A stretch of 64,000 nucleotides of DNA. Origin: Clostridia bacterium. GTDB lineage: Bacteria > Bacillota > Clostridia > Monoglobales > Monoglobaceae. The translations under genes and the position numbers were made by a program. The stretch is from contig JAGARO010000008.1 of NCBI GenBank assembly GCA_017622215.1, positions 1 through 64,000 on the forward strand, read 5' to 3'. This document shows, in pieces, positions 45,297 to 55,773 of this stretch (position 1 is its first letter; each line of letters begins with the position of its first letter). A model generated the notes under the pieces. That model was not told the origin of the DNA, did not search any database, and worked only from the letters and a program-made list of their open reading frames with translations.

Positions 45297-47750
45297 ATGA
45301 AAAAAATGACTAAGGCTGAATATACAGCCAAGAAAGACCAGATAGTCAGAGAAATAAAGAGTAAGCTCAGACGCCACTATGCAAAGACAGTGGAAACTGC
45401 TACTCCGAAACAGCTTTACCAGGCTTGTGCCCTTGCTGTTAAGGATGAGATAATGGAAAAGTGGGCAGTTTCAAGGGAAGAGCTTGAAAAGGGCGACCAG
45501 AAAGAGCTTTACTATCTTTCCTTTGAATTTTTAATGGGAAGAGCCCTTGGCAATAACCTTATAAATATTCTTCAGGAAGAAGTTTATAAGGATGCTTTAA
45601 AGGAATGTGGCTTAAACCTTGACGAAATCGAAGAGGTTGAAAAGGACGCAGGTTTAGGAAACGGCGGTCTCGGCAGACTTGCTGCCTGCTTCTTAGACTC
45701 ACTTTCAACTCTCGAGCTTCCTGCTTTTGGTTGTGGTATCAGATACGAATACGGTCTTTTCAGACAGAAAATCGTTGACGGTTACCAGACAGAGCTCCCT
45801 GATGAATGGCTTGAGGACGGAAATGTATGGGAAGTACAGCGTCCTGAGGACAGAGTTGAAGTGCACTACGGCGGTAAGATTGAGGAATATTTTGAAGACG
45901 GCAGAATGAAGTTTAATCACGTAGGCTATAACACAGTAATCGGTGAGCCTTACGATATGCCTATTTCAGGTTATAATTCAAAGCTTGTAAACACATTAAG
46001 ACTGTGGAAGGCTTGTTCTCCGCAGGTAATCAATATGAGCGAATTCAACCGCGGTGACTACCAGATGGCAATGAAGGACAGAGAACTTGCTGAAGTTGTT
46101 TCAAAGGTTCTCTACCCTGAAGATAATCACTACGAGGGTAAGCTTTTAAGACTTAAACAGCAGTACTTCTTTGTTTCAGCCACAATCCAGTGGATTCTCA
46201 AGAAACAGAAGAGACGCGGTCATTCCCTTTATGAACTTCCAAAGTATGTGCAGATTCATATAAATGATACACATCCAACCCTTGCAATCCCTGAACTTAT
46301 GAGAATTTTAATGGATGAAGAGGGCTTTGGCTGGGATGATGCCTGGAAGATTGTAAACGAAACCTTTGCATATACAAACCACACAATTTTATGTGAAGCT
46401 CTTGAAAAGTGGCCTGCAGAAATGGCAAAGACACTTCTTCCAAGAATCTATATGATTATCAAGGAAATTGACAGACGCCAGAGAGAAAATTTACAGAACC
46501 ACTACGGCAACGACACAGGCAAAATCGAATATATGTCTGTAATCACAGGGGGAAATGTAAGTATGGCAAACCTCTGTCTTACAGCTTGCCATAATGTAAA
46601 CGGCGTTGCAGCTCTCCATACTGAAATTCTTAAGAATGAAACCTTTAAGGATTATTATAATTTATCTCCTGAAAAGTTTGTAAATGTTACAAACGGTGTA
46701 ACTCAGAGAAGATGGCTTTATAAGGCTAACCCTGAGCTTAAAAACCTTATTACATCAGCCATCGGCGATAAGTGGGTTAAGGACGAGAATGAGTTTGAAA
46801 AGCTTGTGAAGTTCGCAGACGACAGCGCATTCCGTGATGAATTTGCAAAGATAAAGTATGATAATAAGGTAAGACTTGCTGAATATATTAAGGAACATAA
46901 TGGCATAACAGTTGACCCAAATTCACTTTTTGACGTGCAGATTAAAAGACTTCACGAATATAAAAGACAGCTCCTTAAGGTAATGCATATTATTTACAGA
47001 TATAAGATGATTACAGAACAGCCTGAGGTTGCCTCAATGCTCCCTGAAACATTTATTTTCGGTGCAAAGGCTGCCCCTGGTTATCACGCTGCAAAGCTTA
47101 TTATTAAGCTTATCAATAATGTTGCAGAGGTTGTAAATAATGACCCAAGAACAAAGGATATTTTAAAGGTTGTATTTATTGAAAACTACAGCGTTTCAAT
47201 CGCTGAAAAGATTGTTGCCGCTGCAAACCTCTCCGAGCAGATTTCAACTGCAAGTAAAGAGGCGTCAGGCACAGGTAATATGAAGCTTATGTTAAACGGT
47301 GCCTTGACAATCGGTACAATGGACGGCGCTAACGTGGAAATTGCTGAAAGAGTAGGAATGGATAATATCTATATCTTTGGTTTATCTTCCGAGGAAGTTT
47401 TAAGCATCTATGCCTCAGGCCAGAGCCCAAGCCCGAAGATTTATAACGAAAATGCAGTTGTAAAATCTATTGTTGACTCAATCATAAGCGAAAAGTTCTC
47501 CTTTGACAGACCAAACATCTTTAACGATATTCATAAGAGTTTGGTTTATGGAAACGGCGGATTTGCTGACCAGTACCTCCACCTTGCAGACTTCGAGTCC
47601 TACCTTGACGCCTGCCACAGAGCAGCCAAGGAATTCCAGACACCTGATGTATGGAACAAGAAGGCAATTATCAATGTTGCAAAGGCAGGCTTCTTCTCAT
47701 CAGACCGTTCAATCAAGGACTATAACGATAGAATCTGGAAATTGAGATAA
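45297..47750 (+). CDS. glgP: Glycogen/maltodextrin phosphorylase
   Basis: 817 residues, normal for GT35 phosphorylases, which release glucose-1-phosphate from alpha-1,4-glucans. Visible: LGNGGLGRLAACFLDS, YGLFRQKIVDGYQ, VQIHINDTHPTLAIPELMR, VNVTNGVTQRRWL, and the PLP lysine K663 in EASGTGNMKLMLNGA. TTAGGAGG precedes the ATG. It stands apart from glgBCDA behind a terminator, so storage breakdown can be controlled separately; no clear promoter is recognisable in the 83 bases after the hairpin. Confidence 0.96.
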   Translation: MKKMTKAEYTAKKDQIVREIKSKLRRHYAKTVETATPKQLYQACALAVKDEIMEKWAVSREELEKGDQKELYYLSFEFLMGRALGNNLINILQEEVYKDALKECGLNLDEIEEVEKDAGLGNGGLGRLAACFLDSLSTLELPAFGCGIRYEYGLFRQKIVDGYQTELPDEWLEDGNVWEVQRPEDRVEVHYGGKIEEYFEDGRMKFNHVGYNTVIGEPYDMPISGYNSKLVNTLRLWKACSPQVINMSEFNRGDYQMAMKDRELAEVVSKVLYPEDNHYEGKLLRLKQQYFFVSATIQWILKKQKRRGHSLYELPKYVQIHINDTHPTLAIPELMRILMDEEGFGWDDAWKIVNETFAYTNHTILCEALEKWPAEMAKTLLPRIYMIIKEIDRRQRENLQNHYGNDTGKIEYMSVITGGNVSMANLCLTACHNVNGVAALHTEILKNETFKDYYNLSPEKFVNVTNGVTQRRWLYKANPELKNLITSAIGDKWVKDENEFEKLVKFADDSAFRDEFAKIKYDNKVRLAEYIKEHNGITVDPNSLFDVQIKRLHEYKRQLLKVMHIIYRYKMITEQPEVASMLPETFIFGAKAAPGYHAAKLIIKLINNVAEVVNNDPRTKDILKVVFIENYSVSIAEKIVAAANLSEQISTASKEASGTGNMKLMLNGALTIGTMDGANVEIAERVGMDNIYIFGLSSEEVLSIYASGQSPSPKIYNENAVVKSIVDSIISEKFSFDRPNIFNDIHKSLVYGNGGFADQYLHLADFESYLDACHRAAKEFQTPDVWNKKAIINVAKAGFFSSDRSIKDYNDRIWKLR

Positions 47751-47759
47751 AAAAATAAA

Positions 47760-47790
47760 CCCCCCTCAACCGAGGGGGATATTTTTTATG
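47760..47790. terminator. Bidirectional terminator between glgP and the glycosidase cluster
   Basis: The stem CCCCCTC/GAGGGGG with an AACC loop is flanked by AAAAAATAAA and ATATTTTTT, and serves the two converging units. Confidence 0.88.
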
Positions 47791-47794
47791 CAAA

Positions 47795-49525
47795 TTATTT
47801 TACGAAGATGATACCTGAAAGAGGAACGTTAATTTCTTCAAGGTTTGAATCAATCTTGCCTGTTTCGAGGACTTCGCCCATACAGTTAACAACTTCAAAA
47901 TCTCTGCCCCTGGCATTTTTGATAATAAGGAAGTTGTTCTTTGTACTGTTGATAACCTTGGCGGTCTTTAAGTCGCCGGTTTCAACAAGAGAGTCGGTGT
48001 ATGCTGTGATAACAGCGTTGCCGTCCTTGACCCCGCATACAACGCTGTAGCCTGTTTCAGGGTTCTTTGCGAAGATATCGCCGTAAGCCAGGATGTCTCT
48101 GTTCTTTCTCCAGAAATCAAGGTAGAAACCAAGCATCTTCTTGTGGTCTTCAGGGAGCGCCTGAATTCTGACAGAAATCTGGGGAACACAGTAGATACAG
48201 TTTGTAATCTGCATAGCTGCATTTTCAACAGGCTCGTTTACATTCCACATAAGCATATCCGAGTGAACAGCTGTGTTTCCTGCCACAAGACGAACATTGA
48301 TTGAGTCAGTCCTGTTGATAAGTGCGTCGTTAGGGCAGTCAGTAACACGGAGCATATTTCCGTACTGTCTTATACAAGGTCCGACGTAGGTTTCACGGAA
48401 CTCAATTAAAATGTCAGGATTGATTTCTGTTAAAGCGTCGCGGATTGCAATCATAAGTGTGTCGATTGCTTCTTCAAGACTCTTTATGTCGCGTCTGTCG
48501 TCAGGCTTTAATGATACATCTGTGTGAGTAAAGGCATCAATGAAGTCAAGCTTTACGCCGTCAATTCCCCATTCCTTAACCTGTGTTACATAGGTTTCAA
48601 CAAGATAGTCACGAACTTCCTTGTAACGTGGGTCAAAGTTAAATGTATGCTCACTTTCGTTTAAGAACATTCCCTTAAAACGCTGATAAACCTTGTTTTC
48701 AACCCCCGGAAGAACAGGGTCCCATTTTCCTACAAAAGGAACAGAGAACCAAACCATAACCTTCATACCAATTTTATGAATTCTGTCAACAAAGTTTGTA
48801 AAATCAGGGAACTTATCTGTGTTAACCTGCCAGTCACCGCACTGATGATAGCCGTCGCCCCACTGCCAGCCGTCGTCGATTAAGATTGTTTCCATACCGA
48901 GAGGTTTTGAAAGTTCACATTCTCTGATTATATCTTCTTCGTCAAGTCCTCTGTGGTAGGAGTACCAGCTTGAGTTCATAGGAAGCTTTGCGTGTTCAGG
49001 AACGAATGCAGGAGTATATCCGCAATCTGTTTCCCACCAGGAAGATACCTCTTTGACTGCCTGCTCATAAGGAATGTCGCGAAGGTCAACACGGATTGTA
49101 GTGTGATATTCCTTAATTGGTGCAACAGAAACTGTGAAGAAGTTGATGTAACAGTCAAGCCAAGCACAGTATTCGTTTACACCTGATGTAAATTCAATAG
49201 GATTTTTCGCGTCAGCAACAGCAACAGTCTGTCTGTTTCTGCCGTCTCTTGAGAAATGACAGTGAATCGGCATCCAGGATGCAATTCTTGAAGTTGTTTT
49301 CTGTGGCTGCCAGTTTGGACCTAAATATCTCCAGGCCTTAATTGTAGGGCTCCAGGTGGAGAGGGTATCAACCACATCAAAACTCCACTTAAGAGAGAAC
49401 TTTTTTGGAATAGCCTCTTCCTCTAAAACCATATCTAAATCAAAGTAAAGAACCCCGTCTTTTTCTGCAGTCTGTTCGACTGTAATTTTCGCATTTTCAG
49501 GTGCTCCGATAATATCAAACTTCAT
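47795..49525 (-). CDS. GH36-like glycosidase, paralogue 1
   Basis: 576 residues, no signal peptide. A beta-sandwich N-terminus (to about 170) precedes a TIM barrel with METILIDDGW (211-220), a putative nucleophile D327 in GVKLDFIDAF, a putative acid/base D396 in RVTDCPND, and a small C-terminal beta domain. The layout is that of clan GH-D (GH36/GH27: alpha-galactosidase and relatives), but the substrate cannot be read from the sequence. It is the last of three tandem paralogues, with an 11-base gap to the middle one; about four in five residues match that copy by eye. Confidence 0.8.
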   Translation of the reverse strand: MKFDIIGAPENAKITVEQTAEKDGVLYFDLDMVLEEEAIPKKFSLKWSFDVVDTLSTWSPTIKAWRYLGPNWQPQKTTSRIASWMPIHCHFSRDGRNRQTVAVADAKNPIEFTSGVNEYCAWLDCYINFFTVSVAPIKEYHTTIRVDLRDIPYEQAVKEVSSWWETDCGYTPAFVPEHAKLPMNSSWYSYHRGLDEEDIIRECELSKPLGMETILIDDGWQWGDGYHQCGDWQVNTDKFPDFTNFVDRIHKIGMKVMVWFSVPFVGKWDPVLPGVENKVYQRFKGMFLNESEHTFNFDPRYKEVRDYLVETYVTQVKEWGIDGVKLDFIDAFTHTDVSLKPDDRRDIKSLEEAIDTLMIAIRDALTEINPDILIEFRETYVGPCIRQYGNMLRVTDCPNDALINRTDSINVRLVAGNTAVHSDMLMWNVNEPVENAAMQITNCIYCVPQISVRIQALPEDHKKMLGFYLDFWRKNRDILAYGDIFAKNPETGYSVVCGVKDGNAVITAYTDSLVETGDLKTAKVINSTKNNFLIIKNARGRDFEVVNCMGEVLETGKIDSNLEEINVPLSGIIFVK

Positions 49526-49536
49526 AATTTTTCTCC

Positions 49537-51273
49537 TTATTTTATAAATATAATTCCCGAAAGAGGAACGTTGATTTTTACAAGATTTGTGTTTAGTTTG
49601 CCTGTTTCCAAAACTTCGCCCATACAGTTAACAACTTCAAAATCTCTGCCCTCTGCATTTTCGATAACAAGGGCATCGTATCTTGTACTGTTAATAATCT
49701 TGGCAGTTTTTAAGTCGCCGACTTCAACAAGGGAATCGGTGTATGCTGTAATAACAGCGTTGCCGTCTTTAACGCCCCAGGCCATGCTGTAGTTTGTTTC
49801 AGGGTTCTTTGCGAAGATGTCGCCGTAAGCCAGGATGTCCCTGTTCTTTCTCCAGAAATCGAGGTAGAAACCAAGCATCTTTTTGTGGTCTTCAGGGAGC
49901 TCCTGAATTTTAACAGAAATCTGGGGAACACAGTAGATACAGTTTGTAATCTGCATAGCTGCAATTTCAACAGCTTCGTTCTTGTTCCACATAAGCATAT
50001 CTGAATGAACAGCGGTGTTACCTGAAACAATTCTTAAATTGATTGAGTCAGCTCTGTTAATGAGGGCATCAATTGCACAGTCGTGAACACGAAGCATGTT
50101 GCCAAACTGTCTTATACAAGGTCCGATGTAGGGTTCGCGGAACTCGATTAAAATATCAGGATTGATTTCTGTTAAAGCATTATGAATATCAATCATAAGA
50201 GTATTTATAGCTTCTTCAAGACTCTTTATGTCGCGCTTGTCGTCAGGCTTTAATGATACATCTGTATGGCGGAAACAGTCAATAAAGTCAAGTTTAACAC
50301 CGTCAAGGCCATAGGTTTTAACTGCGTTTACATAGATTCCGATAAGATAGTCACGAACTTCCTTGTAACGTGGGTCAAAGTGAAGAACCCACTCAACACC
50401 GCTGTCATTTAAGAACATTCCCTTAAAACGCTTATAAACATTGTTTTCAACATCATGATTATCAGCGTCCCATCTTCCTACAAAAGGAACAGAGAACCAA
50501 AGCATAACTTTCATACCGATTTTATGAATTCTGTCAACAAAGTTCTTAAAATCAGGGAATATGTCAGTGTTAACTATCCAGTCGCCAAGTCGGCTATAGT
50601 CGTCGCCTTTCTGCCAGCCGTCGTCGATTAAAATTGTTTCCATACCGAGAGGTTTTGAAAGTTCGCACTCTCTGATTATATCCTCTTCGTCAAGGCCTCT
50701 GTGATATGTGTACCAGCTTGAGTTCATAGGAAGCTTTGCGTGTTCAGGAACGAATGCAGGAGTATATCCGCAATCTGTTTCCCACCATTTTGAAACCTCT
50801 TTAACTGCCTGCTCATAAGGGATATCGCGGAGGTCAACGCGGATTGTTGTGTGATATTCCTTAATAGGTGCAACAGAAACTGTGAAGAAGTTGATATAAC
50901 AGTCAAGGGAAGCTGTGTATTCGTTTACACCTGATGCGAAGCTGATAGGATTTTTCGCGTCAGCAACGGCAATAGTCTGTCTGTTTCTGCCGTCCCTTGA
51001 GAAGTGACAGTGAAGTGGCATTCCTGATGCGATTCTTGAGTGTGTTTTGTGCGTCCCGAAGTTTGGGCGTAAATATCTTAAGGTATCATATGCTGCACTC
51101 CAGGTGCATAGTGTGTCAATTGCGTCAAATGCCCACTTTAATGTTAACTTTTTTGGAATAGCCTCTTCTTCTAAAACCATGTCTAAATCAAAGAAAAGAA
51201 CGCCGTCTTTTTCTGCAGTCTGTTCAACTGTAACCTTTGCATTTTCAGGTGCTCCGATAATATCAAATTTCAT
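49537..51273 (-). CDS. GH36-like glycosidase, paralogue 2
   Basis: 578 residues, with the same architecture and nearly the same scaffold as paralogue 1. Putative catalytic residues are kept: D329 in GVKLDFIDCF and D398 in RVHDCAID. The changes cluster in loops near the active site (QKGDDYSRLGDWI after the DDGW motif; CFRHTDVS; HDCAID for TDCPND), and TLRYLRPNFGTHKTHSR replaces the AWRYLGPNWQPQKTTSR segment. AAGGAG precedes the ATG, with an 11-base gap from paralogue 3. Confidence 0.8.
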   Translation of the reverse strand: MKFDIIGAPENAKVTVEQTAEKDGVLFFDLDMVLEEEAIPKKLTLKWAFDAIDTLCTWSAAYDTLRYLRPNFGTHKTHSRIASGMPLHCHFSRDGRNRQTIAVADAKNPISFASGVNEYTASLDCYINFFTVSVAPIKEYHTTIRVDLRDIPYEQAVKEVSKWWETDCGYTPAFVPEHAKLPMNSSWYTYHRGLDEEDIIRECELSKPLGMETILIDDGWQKGDDYSRLGDWIVNTDIFPDFKNFVDRIHKIGMKVMLWFSVPFVGRWDADNHDVENNVYKRFKGMFLNDSGVEWVLHFDPRYKEVRDYLIGIYVNAVKTYGLDGVKLDFIDCFRHTDVSLKPDDKRDIKSLEEAINTLMIDIHNALTEINPDILIEFREPYIGPCIRQFGNMLRVHDCAIDALINRADSINLRIVSGNTAVHSDMLMWNKNEAVEIAAMQITNCIYCVPQISVKIQELPEDHKKMLGFYLDFWRKNRDILAYGDIFAKNPETNYSMAWGVKDGNAVITAYTDSLVEVGDLKTAKIINSTRYDALVIENAEGRDFEVVNCMGEVLETGKLNTNLVKINVPLSGIIFIK

Positions 51274-51284
51274 AATATTTCTCC

Positions 51285-53027
51285 TTATTTTATAAATATA
51301 ATTCCCGAAAGAGGAACATTGATTTTTATAACATTGTTTTCAATTCTGCCTGTTTTCAGAACTTCGCCCATACAGTTCACAACCTCAAAATCCTTGCCCT
51401 CTGCATTTTCAACGATAAGGGCGTCAAGGCGTGTACTGTTTATGATTTTTGCAGTTTTCATATCCTCGATGTCAACAGCTGTGTCGGCGTAAAGTGCAAA
51501 AACAGCTTCTTTATCCTTAACGGCATAGGCCATACTGTAACCGAATTCAGGATTCTTTGCGAAGATATCGCCATAGGCTAAAATATCCCTGTTTTTTCTC
51601 CAGAAGTCGAGGTAGAAACCAAGCATCTTTTTGTGGTCTTCAGGAAGCTCCTGAATTCTCATTGAAATCTGTGGAACGGAGAAAATACAGTTTGTAATCT
51701 GCATAGCAGCGTTCTCAACAGGCTCATTCACATTCCACATAAGCATATCGGAGTGGATTGCTGTATCTCCTGAAATAAGGCGGAGGTTGATTGTGTCCCC
51801 TCTGTTGATAAGAGCGTCGTTAGGGCAGTCAATAACACGGAGCATATTGCCGTACTGTCTTATACAAGGTCCTACATAGGTTTCGCGGAACTCGATAAGT
51901 ATATCAGGCTTGACTTTTATAAGGGCATCGTGTACAGCCAGCATAAGAGTGTCGATTGCTTCTTCGAGGCTCTTGATGTCGCGTCTGTCATCAGGCTTTA
52001 AGGATATGTCTGTAAGGTTGAACCAGTCAATAAAGTCAAGCTTTAAGCCGTCAATTCCCCATTCCTGAACTCTGCTCACGTAAATATCCACAAGGTAGTC
52101 GCGGACCTCCTTGTAGCGAGGGTCAAAGTGGAAGGTGTCACCGAAGCCGTCTGTACCTCCGTTAAGAACCATATCTTTAAAACGGGTGTAAACGGGGTTT
52201 TCCCTGCCTTCCTCAAGGGCACTCCATTTTCCGAGAAACGGAACAGAGAACCATACCATAACCTTCATGCCGATTTCGTGAACTTTATCTACAAAAAGCT
52301 TAAAAGCAGGGAACTTGTCGGCGTTCACCATCCAGTCTCCCACCATGTGGTGGCCTTCCCCTCTCTGCCAGCCGTCGTCGATTAAGATTGTTTCCATACC
52401 AAGAGGCTTTGAAAGGGCACATTCTCTTAAAAGGTCGTCTTCTGCCAAATCTCTGTGATAGCTGTACCAGGTAGAGTTCATAGGATATTTTGCATATTCA
52501 GGAACGAAAGCAGGTGTATAACCGCAGTCTGTTTCCCACCATTTTGTTACATCCCTGATTGCCTGCTCATAAGGAATGTGGCGTAGGTCAATACGGATTG
52601 TTGTGTGGTATTCCTTGATAGGCGCAACAGGATTTGTAAAAAATTCTATTGCACAGTAAAGCTCGGCTGTATTATCGTTTGCACCAGATAAAAGACTGAT
52701 AGGAGTTTTCGCGTCAGCAACAGCAACAGTTTGTCTGTTTCTGCCGTCCCTTGAAAAATGACAGTGGATTGGCATCCATGATGCAGTTCTCGATGTTGTT
52801 CTCTGCGCTTTCCAGTGAGGAGCCAGATATCTCCATGCCTTGATTGTAGGGCTCCAGGTTGAAAGGGTGTCAATAATCGGAAAGTTCCAGCAAACAGTAA
52901 ACTGCTGTGGCACAGCCTCTTCCTCTAAAATCATATCAACATCAAAAAAAAGAACGCCGTCCTTTTCTGCTTTTTTCTCAATAGAAATTTTTGCATTCGG
53001 CGAACCGCCGTAGGTTACAAAATTCAT
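51285..53027 (-). CDS. GH36-like glycosidase, paralogue 3
   Basis: 580 residues from the ATG at 53027 (MNFVTYGGSPNAK), with TTGGAGG upstream; an in-frame start 33 bases earlier overlaps that site. It is the first gene of the three and the most diverged. The DDGW motif, the nucleophile region GLKLDFIDWF and the acid/base region RVIDCPND are all present. It shares the AWRYLAPHW segment with paralogue 1 but not with paralogue 2. No export signal, so it probably acts on imported oligosaccharides. Promoter at 53059-53086. Confidence 0.8.
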   Translation of the reverse strand: MNFVTYGGSPNAKISIEKKAEKDGVLFFDVDMILEEEAVPQQFTVCWNFPIIDTLSTWSPTIKAWRYLAPHWKAQRTTSRTASWMPIHCHFSRDGRNRQTVAVADAKTPISLLSGANDNTAELYCAIEFFTNPVAPIKEYHTTIRIDLRHIPYEQAIRDVTKWWETDCGYTPAFVPEYAKYPMNSTWYSYHRDLAEDDLLRECALSKPLGMETILIDDGWQRGEGHHMVGDWMVNADKFPAFKLFVDKVHEIGMKVMVWFSVPFLGKWSALEEGRENPVYTRFKDMVLNGGTDGFGDTFHFDPRYKEVRDYLVDIYVSRVQEWGIDGLKLDFIDWFNLTDISLKPDDRRDIKSLEEAIDTLMLAVHDALIKVKPDILIEFRETYVGPCIRQYGNMLRVIDCPNDALINRGDTINLRLISGDTAIHSDMLMWNVNEPVENAAMQITNCIFSVPQISMRIQELPEDHKKMLGFYLDFWRKNRDILAYGDIFAKNPEFGYSMAYAVKDKEAVFALYADTAVDIEDMKTAKIINSTRLDALIVENAEGKDFEVVNCMGEVLKTGRIENNVIKINVPLSGIIFIK

Positions 53028-53058
53028 AGCAAAATCCTCCAATTTATAGGCTAGTTTC

Positions 53059-53086
53059 ATTATAACAAACAGGGAAAAAATTACAA
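53059..53086 (-). promoter_or_regulatory. Promoter of the three GH36-like genes
   Basis: On the minus strand, a -35 TTGTAA (53081-53086; 4 of 6) and a perfect -10 TATAAT (53059-53064) are 16 bases apart. Confidence 0.6.
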
Positions 53087-53164
53087 TAGTTTTCGGGGAA
53101 ATTAAATATTAAAAGTTTGTAACAAAATTTCAGGGATTTTCGGGCAAAAATCAGCTGTTTTTTG

Positions 53165-53193
53165 TTGCAAATTTGATATTTTTATGGTACAAT
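53165..53193 (+). promoter_or_regulatory. Promoter of gyrA
   Basis: A -35 TTGCAA (53165-53170; 4 of 6) and a -10 TACAAT (53188-53193) are 17 bases apart. About 55 bases downstream, in the untranslated leader, lies a hairpin AAAAAGGA/TCCTTTTT (53248-53266) just before the AAAGGAG site. Confidence 0.6.
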
Positions 53194-53283
53194 ATTTTAT
53201 AAGTAATGAAAAAATGCAAAAAATTGCGGTTTATTTCCATAAAGACAAAAAAGGATTATCCTTTTTGAAAGGAGAAATTTAAA

Positions 53284-55773
53284 ATGGCAAACGAAGAAAA
53301 AGAATTTTTTGACTTGTCAAAACTGAACATTATTCCTGTTGATATTAACAAGGAAATGAAGAAGTCGTATATTGACTATGCGATTTCAGTTCTGGTAGGC
53401 AGAGCCCTCCCTGATGTAAGAGACGGACTTAAGCCTGTTCACAGAAGAATTTTATACGCAATGTATGAAGACGGAATTACACCTGATAAGGAGCACAGAA
53501 AGTGTGCTACAACCGTCGGCGACGTGCTTGGTAGATACCATCCGCACGGTGACGCATCTGTTTATGATGCCCTCGTAAGAATGGCGCAGACCTTCTCTAT
53601 GAGATACCCAACAGTTGACGGACAGGGTAACTTCGGTTCAATTGACGGCGACGGCGCTGCTGCTTACAGATATACTGAAGCAAGAATGTCAAAGATTTCT
53701 ATGAAGATGCTTGCAGATATCGAAAAGGATACTGTAAACTTTGTACCAAACTTTGATGAAAGACTTAAGGAACCTGAAGTGCTTCCTGCAAGATTCCCGC
53801 ACCTTCTTGTTAACGGCTCAAGCGGTATTGCTGTCGGTATGGCTACAAATATCCCTCCCCATAACTTAGGTGAAGTTATTGACGGTGTTGTAGCCTTAGT
53901 TGACGACCCTGAGCTTGACATTGACGGACTTATGGAATATATAAAGGGCCCTGACTTCCCAACAGGTGCTATGATTATGGGCACAAGCGGAATAAGAGCT
54001 GCTTACCATACAGGCAGAGGTAAAATAAGAGTTCGTGCAAGGGCTGAAATTGAAGCATGGAAAGACGACAGAGAAAGAATTATTGTAACAGAAATTCCTT
54101 ATGTTGTGAATAAGGCAAAGCTTGTAGAGAAAATTGCTGAGCTTGTTCACGAAAAGAGAGTTGAAGGAATTTCAGGCCTCCGTGACGAATCCGACAGAAA
54201 CGGTATGAGAATTGTAATTGAGGTTAAGAGGGATGCTAACGCCCAGATAGTTCTCAACCAGCTCTATAAATATACTCAGATGGAAGAAACTTTCGGTGTA
54301 ATCAACCTTGCCCTTGTTAATAAGACAGAGCCAAAGGTTATGAACCTTAAGGAAATGCTTGAGGAATATATCAAGTTCCAGAAAGAAATTATTGTAAGAA
54401 GAACGAAGTTTGATAAGGATAAGGCAGAGGCAAGAGCCCACATTTTAGAGGGCTTAAGAATTGCCCTTGACAATATCGACGAGGTTATTAAGACAATAAG
54501 AGAAAGCTATAACGACGCCCAGGAACAGTTAATGGCTAAATTCTCCTTATCTGAAATTCAGGCAAAGGCAATCCTTGATATGAAACTTGCAAGACTTCAG
54601 GGATTAGAGCGAGAAAAGATTGACGCTGAATATGACGAGTTAATGAAGCTTATTGCATACCTTACAGATGTTTTAAACAGCGAAAGTATGGTTTGCGATA
54701 TTCTTAAGAAGGAAATTCTTGAGGTTAAGGAAAAGTTTGCAGACGAAAGAAGAACAAGCATAGAGCCTGTTGCAGACGATATTGATATTGAAGACCTGAT
54801 TGAAGAAGAGGATAATGTTATCACAATGACTCACGCAGGCTATATCAAGAGACTTGCAGTTGACACATATAAGAGCCAGAAGCGTGGCGGTCGCGGAATT
54901 ATCGGTATGCAGACCAAGGAAGAGGACTTTGTAAATACAATGTTCGTAGCCTCAACCCACGACCATATTATGTTCTTTACAAACACAGGAAGAATGTATA
55001 GAATCAAGACTTACGAAATTCCTGAAGCAGGCAGACAGGCAAAGGGCACACCAATTGTAAATCTTATAAATCTTGCAGAGGGCGAAAAGATTTCTGCAAT
55101 GATTCCTATAAGAAACTATGAAGAGGGACAGTACCTCATTATGGCTACAAGAAACGGTGTAATCAAGAAGACTGATGTTCTTGAATATGAAAATGCACCA
55201 AAGGTAGGTAAAATTGCAATCAATCTTGACGAGGGCGACAGTCTTATCAAGGTTGAGCTTACAGACGGCAACGCTACAATCTTTATGGGAACTCATAAGG
55301 GTAAGCTCATAAGATTTGACGAAAATGATGCAAGAGCTATGGGAAGAACCTCTCGAGGCGTAAGAGGTATTCTCTTAGATGATGATGACTATGTAATCGG
55401 AATGAGCCGTGATGTAGAGGGCGGTCAGGTTCTTGTTGTGTCCGAAAAGGGCTACGGTAAGAAGACTGATATGGACGAATATAAGATACAGACCAGAGGC
55501 GGTAAGGGTACAACAACCTATAAACCGTCCGAACAGACAGGCCTTGTGTCAGGCTTTGATATTGTTACACCTGAAGATGATATTATTCTTATCACATCAG
55601 AGGGCGTAGTAATCCGTATGGATTCATGCGACATTTCAACCTTCGGCAGAGTTACAAAGGGTGTAAGACTTATGCGACTTGGCGAGGGAGTGTCTATTGT
55701 ATCAGGTGCAAAGATACAGAAAGACAACGAAGAAACAGAAACAACTGAGGAAACACAGCAGGAGGAAAAGTAA
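53284..55773 (+). CDS. gyrA: DNA gyrase subunit A
   Basis: 829 residues. It is the breakage-reunion half of gyrase. Visible: the winged-helix/active-site region with [15 protein letters not shown] (86-100), the catalytic tyrosine Y130 in AYRYTEARM, the coiled-coil segment, and a C-terminal beta-pinwheel with a gyrase box (QKRGGRG) and its repeats. The residue after HPHGD is Ala91, where most species have Ser or Thr. Its partner gyrB is about 40 kb away on the other strand. The stop overlaps the aconitase start as TAATG. Confidence 0.96.
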   Translation: MANEEKEFFDLSKLNIIPVDINKEMKKSYIDYAISVLVGRALPDVRDGLKPVHRRILYAMYEDGITPDKEHRKCATTVGDVLGRYHPHGDASVYDALVRMAQTFSMRYPTVDGQGNFGSIDGDGAAAYRYTEARMSKISMKMLADIEKDTVNFVPNFDERLKEPEVLPARFPHLLVNGSSGIAVGMATNIPPHNLGEVIDGVVALVDDPELDIDGLMEYIKGPDFPTGAMIMGTSGIRAAYHTGRGKIRVRARAEIEAWKDDRERIIVTEIPYVVNKAKLVEKIAELVHEKRVEGISGLRDESDRNGMRIVIEVKRDANAQIVLNQLYKYTQMEETFGVINLALVNKTEPKVMNLKEMLEEYIKFQKEIIVRRTKFDKDKAEARAHILEGLRIALDNIDEVIKTIRESYNDAQEQLMAKFSLSEIQAKAILDMKLARLQGLEREKIDAEYDELMKLIAYLTDVLNSESMVCDILKKEILEVKEKFADERRTSIEPVADDIDIEDLIEEEDNVITMTHAGYIKRLAVDTYKSQKRGGRGIIGMQTKEEDFVNTMFVASTHDHIMFFTNTGRMYRIKTYEIPEAGRQAKGTPIVNLINLAEGEKISAMIPIRNYEEGQYLIMATRNGVIKKTDVLEYENAPKVGKIAINLDEGDSLIKVELTDGNATIFMGTHKGKLIRFDENDARAMGRTSRGVRGILLDDDDYVIGMSRDVEGGQVLVVSEKGYGKKTDMDEYKIQTRGGKGTTTYKPSEQTGLVSGFDIVTPEDDIILITSEGVVIRMDSCDISTFGRVTKGVRLMRLGEGVSIVSGAKIQKDNEETETTEETQQEEK

